In this document: one piece after another, positions 1 through 5,871 of the stretch
Layout: each line of letters starts with the position of its first letter
Numbering within the stretch: the first letter of the stretch is position 1
Assembly (NCBI GenBank): GCA_022511505.1
Contig: JAFLTK010000274.1
Coordinates: 1 to 7,507, forward strand
Reading direction: 5' to 3'
Length of the DNA stretch: 7,507 nucleotides
Origin: Muribaculaceae bacterium
GTDB taxonomy: Bacteria > Bacteroidota > Bacteroidia > Bacteroidales > Muribaculaceae
Notes under the pieces: model-generated
Seen by the model: the letters and a program-made list of their open reading frames with translations, nothing else
The model's database searches: none
Told to the model about the DNA's origin: nothing
Translations under genes and position numbers: made by a program

Positions 1-102
1 CGATATCGTGCCATCATCTCCCCAAAAAGTTTACTTTAACAGTCGTAAAGCATGTGGTTTAGGAGGATAAGGTGATTTTTTGATAAAAAAATTACTGAAA
101 AA

Positions 103-134
103 TTTCTTTATTTAAAAACAGGTTATTATATTTG
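103..134 (+). promoter_or_regulatory. Bacteroidetes-type promoter of the oadA-like gene
   Basis: A perfect -7 box TATATTTG (TAnnTTTG) lies at 127-134. A weak -33 box TTTC lies at 103-106, with a 20-base spacer. Transcription would start near 141 and give a leader of about 120 nt before the ATG at 264. The leader begins with a small inverted repeat, GTCAA (141-145) and TTGAC (154-158), and has no Shine-Dalgarno sequence before the start codon. No known riboswitch fold is recognised in it. Bases 1-102 show no supportable gene. Confidence 0.7.
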
Positions 135-263
135 CATCCTGTCAAGGCATTTTTTGACCGCCTAAAACTTCAATACCGATTAATCTATTAACCATGAGTC
201 GATAGAAACGGCACGCAAGATATTGAGTATCAAGACTATCGCTCGACTAACATCCTAATTTTT

Positions 264-2153
264 ATGGCAAAACGTAAGCTTAGAATTAGAGACCTTACGC
301 TGCGCGACGGCCAGCAGTCTCTTTTTGCAACCCGTCTGGACCAGAAAACAATCGATGCTCTATTACCCGACTATCGTGACGCCGGTTTCTACATCATGGA
401 GGTGTGGGGCGGTGCGGTGCCCGACTCGGTCATGCGCTATCTCGACGAGTCGCCGTGGACTCGCCTTCGCACAATCAGCGATACAATCGAAGGTCGCTCG
501 TTGCTATCGGCGTTGTCACGCGGTCGCAACCTCTTTGGCTATGTGCCTTATCCCGACGCCGTGCTCAAAGGTTTCTATGAAGAAGCGATTGCCAACGGAT
601 TGAACGTAATGCGCATCTTTGACGCGCTCAACGACATAGACAACGTTCGCGAGTCAATCAAACTCATCAACAGCATGGGCGGCATTGCCGACGGCGCTGT
701 TTGCTACACCGTTGACCCCAAGCCCGAGAAACAGGAATCGACCGGCGGCTTTATGTCCAAGCTGAAGTCAATGTTTGGCGGAGCGAAGGATGAACCCGAA
801 AAGATTTTCACCGACGACTATTTTGTAGGCAAGGCCCGCGAGATGGAGGCTATCGGTGCTAAGATAATCACACTCAAGGATATGGCCGGTTTGGTCAACC
901 CGTTGCGTGCCAAGTCAATCATCTCGCGCCTGAAAGCCGAGGTGAAGGTGCCTGTAGATTTCCACACCCACTGTACTCCCGGTTATGGTCTTGCATCATC
1001 GCTGATGGCCATCCTTGCCGGAGTCGACATTTTGGATACAAACATTTGGTGGTTTGGCGGCGGCTCGGCTGCTCCTGCCATTGAACTTATCTACCTGTTC
1101 TGCAAGCGTCTGGACATCGAGGTTGAGGCAAACATGGAAGCCGTCGGTCGCATCCGCGACAAGTTGCTTGATGCTCGCAAGGGCCTGCGCGACTTTGACC
1201 TCCACAAGGACAATATGCAGAAACCGTTTGACCCGCTCAAGGATGAACTTCCCGCCGAGATTGCCGCTCTCTTTGACAGCGCCATCTCGTTTGGCCAGGC
1301 CGGCGACGAGGAGGGTCTTCTCGACGCTTGTCACCGTATCGAGGCTTACTTTGGCTTCCCCAAACCCAATCTGCTTGTCAAGGAGGCCGAGGTTCCCGGC
1401 GGCATGTACACCAACATGGTGGCCCAGCTCAAGGCTCTTCAGGCCGAGGATCTTCTCGACGAGGCCATGCGCCTGATTCCAAAGGTGCGTCGCGATGCCG
1501 GTTTGGTGCCCCTCGTTACACCTACGAGCCAGATCGTCGGTTCTCAGGCAGTTTCGCTTGCCATTGACCGCAAGAAAGGCAATCCCGACTATAGCAACGC
1601 GTCCAACCAGTTTATCTCGCTCATCCGCGGCGAGTATGGCAAGACACCCGTAGCCATCGACCCGGCTTTCCGCGAGAAAATCACAGGCGACGCTCAGGAG
1701 CGCCCGTACGACGTGTCGTCCTACAAGAAGCCCGAGAACCCGACGTTGCCCGAATTTGACAACGTCAATCTGGCCAAAGACAACAAAGAGTATCTGCTTG
1801 TCGAACTTTTGCCCAACGTTGCCAACGGCTTCTTGCGCCGCCGTCGTGCCGAGGAATATCAGGCAATTGCAGCCGAACGTGCCGCCGAAGATACAGCCAC
1901 GACTGAAACCGATGAACTGGCCAATGAGCCTATCACCGGCGAAGTGCTGACAGCGCCGATGGGTGGTCGCATCATCTCGGTCAATGTCAAGGCCGGCGAC
2001 AAGGTTTCCAAGAATCAGGTCCTCCTTGTCTATGAGGCAATGAAGATGGAAAACGACGTATGCGCCGAGCGCGAGTTGACCATCAAACGCGTCTTTGTCA
2101 AGGTCGACGAGGTTGTCGGTGTCGACGCTCCGCTCATCGAGTTCCAAGATTAA
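264..2153 (+). CDS. oadA: Oxaloacetate decarboxylase alpha / pyruvate carboxylase subunit B-type biotin protein
   Basis: This is a cytoplasmic carboxyltransferase with its own biotin carrier. The family moves a carboxyl group between oxaloacetate/pyruvate and biotin, either in the sodium-pumping oxaloacetate decarboxylase or in two-subunit pyruvate carboxylase. The N-terminal TIM barrel begins with LTLRDGQQS (residues 11-19, metal ligand Asp15). It continues with the active-site lysine Lys205 in LKDMAGL and the metal histidines His234 and His236 in DFHTH. The middle PYC_OADA domain shows PGGM (378-381) and PTSQIVG (420-426). The C-terminal biotinyl domain carries EAMKM with biotin on Lys594, 35 residues from the end. 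The length (629) is slightly above the usual ~590-600, because about 28 extra residues sit between Cys147 and Lys205. The usual TSQP-like loop reads GGGSAAPA (265-272). No partner gene (OadB, OadG or biotin carboxylase) is adjacent, so decarboxylase versus carboxylase cannot be settled here. The ATG at 264 is the first codon after the promoter. Confidence 0.93.
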   Translation: MAKRKLRIRDLTLRDGQQSLFATRLDQKTIDALLPDYRDAGFYIMEVWGGAVPDSVMRYLDESPWTRLRTISDTIEGRSLLSALSRGRNLFGYVPYPDAVLKGFYEEAIANGLNVMRIFDALNDIDNVRESIKLINSMGGIADGAVCYTVDPKPEKQESTGGFMSKLKSMFGGAKDEPEKIFTDDYFVGKAREMEAIGAKIITLKDMAGLVNPLRAKSIISRLKAEVKVPVDFHTHCTPGYGLASSLMAILAGVDILDTNIWWFGGGSAAPAIELIYLFCKRLDIEVEANMEAVGRIRDKLLDARKGLRDFDLHKDNMQKPFDPLKDELPAEIAALFDSAISFGQAGDEEGLLDACHRIEAYFGFPKPNLLVKEAEVPGGMYTNMVAQLKALQAEDLLDEAMRLIPKVRRDAGLVPLVTPTSQIVGSQAVSLAIDRKKGNPDYSNASNQFISLIRGEYGKTPVAIDPAFREKITGDAQERPYDVSSYKKPENPTLPEFDNVNLAKDNKEYLLVELLPNVANGFLRRRRAEEYQAIAAERAAEDTATTETDELANEPITGEVLTAPMGGRIISVNVKAGDKVSKNQVLLVYEAMKMENDVCAERELTIKRVFVKVDEVVGVDAPLIEFQD

Positions 2154-2176
2154 TCGATATCTGAATACCTGACAAT

Positions 2177-2213
2177 AAGCGGGTTCAACTCTTCACCGGA
2201 GTTGAACCCGCTT
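2177..2213. terminator. Bidirectional hairpin terminator between convergent genes
   Basis: This is a perfect 15-bp stem (2177-2191 with 2199-2213) around a 7-base loop, sited 23 bases after the oadA stop and 9 bases after the ATPase stop. The stem core is GCGGGTTCAACTC with its complement. The following T run is short on each side (TTTGTG on +, TTATTG on -), but the stem's position between two convergent stops makes a shared terminator the natural reading. Confidence 0.85.
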
Positions 2214-2222
2214 TGTGATTTG

Positions 2223-3488
2223 TCAATATTTCAGCGAAGTTATTGAAACTACAAAAACACCATCCTCACGGCGATAAGTGGGACCAACAGCCGTGAGAAC
2301 CATCAGAAATGCAGGTGCTCTTTCATCGCTCTTTTCACGAATTTTAGCATCAAGTCTTTTCAACGATGCGGCTCCGGCCTCGATATTTGTATCGCCGCCA
2401 AGTTTTATCTCGATTGCACACCACCGCCCGTCCTCCAGATGAATGATTGCATCACATTCCAATCCTGTATTATCGCGAAAGTGTCGCACCTCTCCACCAA
2501 GCGCTCCGGCATATATGCGCAAGTCTCTAACAGCCATATCCTCAAAAAATAGACCAAAAGACTCTAAATCAGCCATCAAATCAGAGGGAGAGATATTGAG
2601 CGCACGGCAGGCAATCGATGTGTCAACAAAATGGCGAGTCGGTGTAGAGCGAATTGTTGTTTTTGAGCGGATTGACGGACACCAAGCAGGCATGTCTTCA
2701 ATTATGAATATATCTTTTATCGCATCAAGATAACTGTTGAATGTCTTTGTATCAAGTTGACGCTCATTGTTTTGACGAACATCAGAGATGATTGAGTTTA
2801 TCGACGCCTCAGATGAAATGTTCCGAGCATAACTGCGGATTATCATTCTCATTACGTCGGGACGCTTATTGCGGAATCTTTCATTTTCGCTTTCCTCGAA
2901 TGTAAACAACCCGTTCCAATAGTTCTTGGTAACTTCAAGCGCTATGCTTTTATCTGCAAGGACTGATATTGGCCATCCTCCGCGACACAAAAGAAATGCG
3001 ATATGTGACAAATCTGTGTCGGCGGTAAGTTTCCATTCAAAATCATCTTTCCCGTCAAACAAATCTGAAAGCGAAACCAAGCCATCAGAATCATTTGATT
3101 CCCAAAGGCTCATGGGTCTCATGAATACGGTCGTGATTCGTCCTGCACCGCTATGGTAAATATCGGTTTTATCGTTGGGAGTAGAACTACCTGTTAAGAT
3201 AAACCGGCCAAAACGATAATCCTCGTCAAGCAGGTCTTTAATCTGATTCCATATATCGGGGGCTGTTTGCCATTCGTCAATAAGCCGAGGTTCATCACCT
3301 TTCAATACTTGTCGAGGATTGAGACGAGCCATCGCAATTGACTGCTTGGTATTCAGTTTAATAAAACTGTTCTGGTAAAGCATACACGTAGTTGTTTTGC
3401 CACAAAACTTAGGACCATAGACAAGCACGGCACCCGAAGTTTTTAACTTCAGTTCTATCTCTCGCTGTATAATTCTCGAATAATACAT
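2223..3488 (-). CDS. AAA_14 / DUF4143 family ATP-binding protein
   Basis: This is a predicted cytoplasmic P-loop ATPase of the AAA_14 plus DUF4143 architecture, common in Bacteroidales but without an established role. The N-terminal half has a Walker A motif GPKFCGKT (residues 25-32, Lys31), a Walker B-type motif LIDEWQ (69-74) and a sensor-like ILTGSS (97-102). The C-terminal domain ends in a PD-(D/E)xK nuclease-like pattern: GLECDAI (342-348, Glu344, Asp346) followed by AIEIKLGG (358-365, Glu360, Lys362). That resembles a restriction-endonuclease fold, though activity is not shown. The length (421) is normal for the family and the frame is intact. Its base composition is clearly more AT-rich than the flanking genes, which suggests acquisition by transfer. 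It is transcribed alone from the promoter at 3512-3542, directly downstream of three 23-bp repeats. No toxin, transposase or methylase gene accompanies it. Regulatory, defence or selfish-element roles are all open. Confidence 0.88.
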   Translation of the reverse strand: MYYSRIIQREIELKLKTSGAVLVYGPKFCGKTTTCMLYQNSFIKLNTKQSIAMARLNPRQVLKGDEPRLIDEWQTAPDIWNQIKDLLDEDYRFGRFILTGSSTPNDKTDIYHSGAGRITTVFMRPMSLWESNDSDGLVSLSDLFDGKDDFEWKLTADTDLSHIAFLLCRGGWPISVLADKSIALEVTKNYWNGLFTFEESENERFRNKRPDVMRMIIRSYARNISSEASINSIISDVRQNNERQLDTKTFNSYLDAIKDIFIIEDMPAWCPSIRSKTTIRSTPTRHFVDTSIACRALNISPSDLMADLESFGLFFEDMAVRDLRIYAGALGGEVRHFRDNTGLECDAIIHLEDGRWCAIEIKLGGDTNIEAGAASLKRLDAKIREKSDERAPAFLMVLTAVGPTYRREDGVFVVSITSLKY

Positions 3489-3511
3489 CTATATTTAATT
3501 TAAATATGACG

Positions 3512-3542
3512 CAAAGATAATAAAATTCCCATGATTTTCAAT
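3512..3542 (-). promoter_or_regulatory. Promoter of the AAA_14/DUF4143 gene
   Basis: On the minus strand a perfect -7 box TATCTTTG occupies 3519-3512. A weak -33 box ATTG occupies 3542-3539, with a 19-base spacer. The expected start near 3505 leaves a leader of about 17 nt before the ATG at 3488, and the leader is AT-only apart from a few bases. The -33 region lies inside the first 23-bp repeat, so anything binding the repeats could control this gene. Confidence 0.65.
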
Positions 3543-3586
3543 ACAAAATTCCCACATTTTTCAATACAAAATTCCCATGATTTTCA
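3522..3586. repeat. Three tandem 23-bp direct repeats upstream of the ATPase gene
   Basis: The units start at 3522, 3545 and 3568, an exact 23-bp period. Each begins AAAATTCCCA on the plus strand. The first and third continue TGATTTTCA and the second CATTTTTCA. Units one and two end in ATAC, while the third is cut after 19 bases. The minus-strand reading is rich in GGGAATTTTGTATTG. The array abuts the -7 box of the ATPase gene and covers its -33 region. It has no variable spacers, so it is not CRISPR; an iteron-like operator or a mobile-element end is more likely. Confidence 0.9.
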
Positions 3587-3589
3587 GTT

Positions 3590-3715
3590 TGACTCAAAAG
3601 TTGGCGTTTCAACCATAGATAGACACAACGCTCTGCGATGCCTAACTTGTGTTGATACAGCTGAATTTGATGCGGTTGCCCTGTGTGGGGGGTCGCGATT
3701 TCGGCGTTTAGAGGA
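3590..3715. other. Structured intergenic stretch or decayed coding remnant
   Basis: No complete gene is supported here. Two inverted repeats are visible: AAGTTGGC (3598-3605) with GCCTAACTT (3640-3648, one bulged T), and ACACAA (3623-3628) with TTGTGT (3647-3652), the latter enclosing a CGC-TCT-GCG mini-hairpin (3629-3637). Read on the minus strand, one frame stays open and protein-like (for example IQLYQHKLGIAERC, then VYLWLKRQ) and runs on into the 23-bp repeats before stopping. That frame has no credible start, since its only starts lie antisense inside the VanZ-like gene. It could be a gene remnant, a structured RNA, or part of a repeated intergenic element associated with the ATPase gene. 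Confidence 0.4.
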
Positions 3716-3731
3716 ATAATTGCTATCTTTG
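3699..3731 (+). promoter_or_regulatory. Promoter of the VanZ-like gene
   Basis: A perfect -7 box TATCTTTG lies at 3724-3731 and a TTTC -33-like element at 3699-3702, with a 21-base spacer. Transcription would start near 3738. This excludes any start codon upstream of the box and leaves about 30 nt before the ATG at 3768. Confidence 0.65.
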
Positions 3732-3767
3732 TGGGTATTTTTGATGAACAGATTGAAATTGATTGAT

Positions 3768-4157
3768 ATGAAGAAGATTTTGACAGCGATACCGGCGCCG
3801 TGGCCGGCAGTAGTGGTGCTTTTGGCTGTTCTTTATTTGACATTATCGCCCATGCCGTTGCCGCCGCAGTTTTTGCCGACGTTTTTCGGCTGGGATAAAG
3901 TGGCTCATTTTGTGATGTTTGGCGGATTGGCTGCGGTTGTGGTTTTCGACGTGCGACGAATGACAACAGCTCGATTGCGTCCCGCGGTCGCAGTGGCCAT
4001 CATCGTGGCCATCATTGCGCTTGGGGGTGCTATCGAGCTGTTGCAAGGGACGTCGTTTATCAATCGATATTGTGACCTTCCCGATTTTATTGCCAATTCA
4101 CTTGGTGCCATCGTCGGTGGAGCGGTGGCCTACAAGTTGGTAAATCGCTATTTTTAG
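3768..4157 (+). CDS. VanZ-like family membrane protein
   Basis: This is a small inner-membrane protein of the VanZ-like family, whose namesake gives low-level teicoplanin resistance in enterococci. The function of most members, including this one, is unknown. From the ATG at 3768 it has 129 residues and four predicted membrane helices (about 12-28, 46-61, 72-92 and 107-124). The family signature is present: GWDKVAHF (41-48) at the start of helix 2, ELLQ (90-93) at the end of helix 3, and RYCDLPDFIANSLG (100-113) leading into helix 4. An in-frame ATG at 3744 would add eight residues but would leave only about 6 nt of leader after the predicted transcription start, so 3768 is preferred. There is no Shine-Dalgarno sequence, as is usual in this phylum. 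It is monocistronic, and its stop codon overlaps that of the convergent gene that follows. Confidence 0.85.
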   Translation: MKKILTAIPAPWPAVVVLLAVLYLTLSPMPLPPQFLPTFFGWDKVAHFVMFGGLAAVVVFDVRRMTTARLRPAVAVAIIVAIIALGGAIELLQGTSFINRYCDLPDFIANSLGAIVGGAVAYKLVNRYF

Positions 4158-5827
4158 AAGCGGAAGCCGAGCGTAAAGACGAGGTTGTTGTTATTGTCGG
4201 TTACTTGGCTAACCGGGGTAGCGGCGTAGGTAGCGGGCAGACTCTGATTGAGATAGTTCAAGTCATAGGTATCAAACGCATGGAACGTCGAGTTGCGATG
4301 ACGATGAACGTAGGCGGCGTCGATGTAGAAGTTACCATAGTGGTAGCCTATACCGCAAGTTCCATAGATTGTGTTACCGTCAAAACTGTAACTGGGCGTA
4401 GTTTCGGTTCCGTATGCGCCCTCGGTATAGATAATCTGTTCGCCCTCGTTCACGCCGTCTTTGACAGGCGAGCTTTCCCATGCAAAACCGGCGCGGATGC
4501 TGACGTTGTTTGAAACGCGCCACTCGGCACCGACGCGCAGTGTGCTGACACCGCGATAGTAGTTTTGCACGTCGCCGTTGATGACGTCAAACGTGTTACC
4601 GCCTCTTGCTCCCGAGCGCATGTCGCCGTAGGCTTTATACTCATAGTCGACACTTACCAAGCCATAGCGACCAATAATGCCGGCCGCGCCAACCATAAAG
4701 CGCCAGGGGGAACGCATTGTCCAGTCGGTGTACTGAACATACCCTTCGTCGGTTTCGGTCCATCCTTCATATCCGGTCTTTGGGAATGAGAAGCCCATCG
4801 ACGAGTAGGTTTGGCTTGTCAAGTTATAATAGGTGGGAGTGTGGATGGCAGCGCCTATTCTGAATTGCTGAATGGGGCGCACGATGACGCCGGCCTTGAA
4901 ATTGAATCCGGTGCCGTTGATATTTTTCCACGAGTCGAGGTCGATAAAGCCGTCTCCATTCTCGGTGCCGATGGCGGCGCTCCCGCCGGTCGAGGGGTCG
5001 GTGCCGTTGGAGGGAATGGCGATGTTCTGCATGTCCTCTGAATAGTAGGCCTGCTGGGTATAACTGATGTCGGTGATACCAAAGCCAACGCCCCAATAGA
5101 CGGTGTTGACAAAGTTGCCTCCAAAGTTAATCGAATATTCGTCGACATATCCTTGCTCGAGGATGTCGAATGAAGCGACACCGCTCGACTTGCCGTTAAA
5201 TAAGCCGGTATAGTTTGTGCCCGAAGTTGCCAGCGGGTCGACCGGGTTGATGGCGTATGCGTTATAGGCGAGGATACTCATCCACGGCGCGTAGGTTTCC
5301 TGATAGGGATTGTAGCCCGAGGTGTAGCCGTCGAGGTCGGAGGTGGTGTAGCCGGGCGACAACAGCGATGTGTTGGCGGCAATATAGTTGGAGACCGACG
5401 TCGGCATATCCAAAGTGCCCTTGTAGTGGCGGTTGAACGAACTGACTCGCGAATAACTTGCGCCCCAGTTGAAGAACGGCATCAGGTCGCTGCCGGTCTG
5501 CACGGCGCCGACATACCCGAAGTTGTTGCAAGCCGCTTTGGTCTGGGTATTGACGTTGTTGGGGTAGCCGGGGTCGGTTGTAGATGTGCGCTGAAAATCG
5601 ATGTCAAGCGTCGCACCAATCTCGCTACTGGTATATACGCCGATACCGCCGGGGTTCTGATTGAGCGTTGTCAAGTCACCGCCGAGGGCCGTAAAAGCGC
5701 CACCCATCGACATAAAACGTGCTGTTCCGCGCAGGTTGCCTTGGCTGAGTTGATACATGTCGAGCGCATTTTGCGCCGACAATGCCACGGGCAACGCAAG
5801 CATTGATAGTGCTAATATCTTTTTCAT
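4154..5827 (-). CDS. OMPP1/FadL/TodX-like outer-membrane transport protein
   Basis: This is a predicted outer-membrane beta-barrel of the FadL/OMPP1 superfamily. Members move hydrophobic compounds across the outer membrane, and Bacteroidales versions are often labelled hemin receptor without direct proof. Residues 1-18 form a signal peptide (MKKILALSMLALPVALSA, cleavage before Gln19). The N-terminal region carries the conserved GTARFMSMGGAFTALGGD (34-51) and NQNPGGIGVY (56-65), typical of the FadL hatch. Late strands include LRVGAEWRVS (430-439) and SIRAGFAWESSP (443-454). The chain ends VFTLGFRF, with the terminal Phe expected for Bam-dependent insertion. The length (557) fits the family. 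It lies 44 bases after the Trp-rich secreted-protein gene on the same strand, with no TAnnTTTG box between them, so co-transcription is likely. Its TAA stop (4156-4154) overlaps the stop of the VanZ-like gene, and I see no terminator there. The substrate is unknown. Confidence 0.85.
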   Translation of the reverse strand: MKKILALSMLALPVALSAQNALDMYQLSQGNLRGTARFMSMGGAFTALGGDLTTLNQNPGGIGVYTSSEIGATLDIDFQRTSTTDPGYPNNVNTQTKAACNNFGYVGAVQTGSDLMPFFNWGASYSRVSSFNRHYKGTLDMPTSVSNYIAANTSLLSPGYTTSDLDGYTSGYNPYQETYAPWMSILAYNAYAINPVDPLATSGTNYTGLFNGKSSGVASFDILEQGYVDEYSINFGGNFVNTVYWGVGFGITDISYTQQAYYSEDMQNIAIPSNGTDPSTGGSAAIGTENGDGFIDLDSWKNINGTGFNFKAGVIVRPIQQFRIGAAIHTPTYYNLTSQTYSSMGFSFPKTGYEGWTETDEGYVQYTDWTMRSPWRFMVGAAGIIGRYGLVSVDYEYKAYGDMRSGARGGNTFDVINGDVQNYYRGVSTLRVGAEWRVSNNVSIRAGFAWESSPVKDGVNEGEQIIYTEGAYGTETTPSYSFDGNTIYGTCGIGYHYGNFYIDAAYVHRHRNSTFHAFDTYDLNYLNQSLPATYAATPVSQVTDNNNNLVFTLGFRF

Positions 5828-5871
5828 ATCATGTTGAATGATTGCGGTTTAAATCAAAAAGTGTCGCTTGG

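Noticed and set aside
1..17. Start of a divergent minus-strand gene (two ATGs at 17-12)
   Set aside because: Only five codons are visible, the GGGGAG purine run touches the first ATG without proper spacing, and there is no good TAnnTTTG box upstream.
194..205. Four-codon upstream reading frame in the oadA leader
   Set aside because: It is very short, has no ribosome site and no residue pattern suggesting attenuation.
996..2147. 383-residue minus-strand open frame opposite the oadA-like gene
   Set aside because: It is antisense to a gene with full domain and motif support. The frame is open because of the codon bias of that gene, and its translation shows no family motif.
3522..3586. CRISPR array
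   Set aside because: The repeats are directly contiguous with no unique spacers, the units are AT-rich, and no cas gene is nearby.
3531..3719. 62-residue plus-strand open frame starting inside the 23-bp repeats
   Set aside because: It starts in repeat DNA opposite the ATPase promoter, has no promoter or ribosome site of its own, and shows no recognisable features.
3720..3767. TTG (3720) or ATG (3744) as the start of the VanZ-like gene
   Set aside because: The TTG lies upstream of the -7 box, and the ATG at 3744 would follow the predicted transcription start by only about 6 bases. The ATG at 3768 gives the usual MKKI membrane-protein start.
3538..3966. 142-residue minus-strand open frame
   Set aside because: Its N-terminal half is antisense to the VanZ-like gene and it ends in the tandem repeats. 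Only the part at 3590-3715 is of interest, and it is reported as an intergenic stretch.
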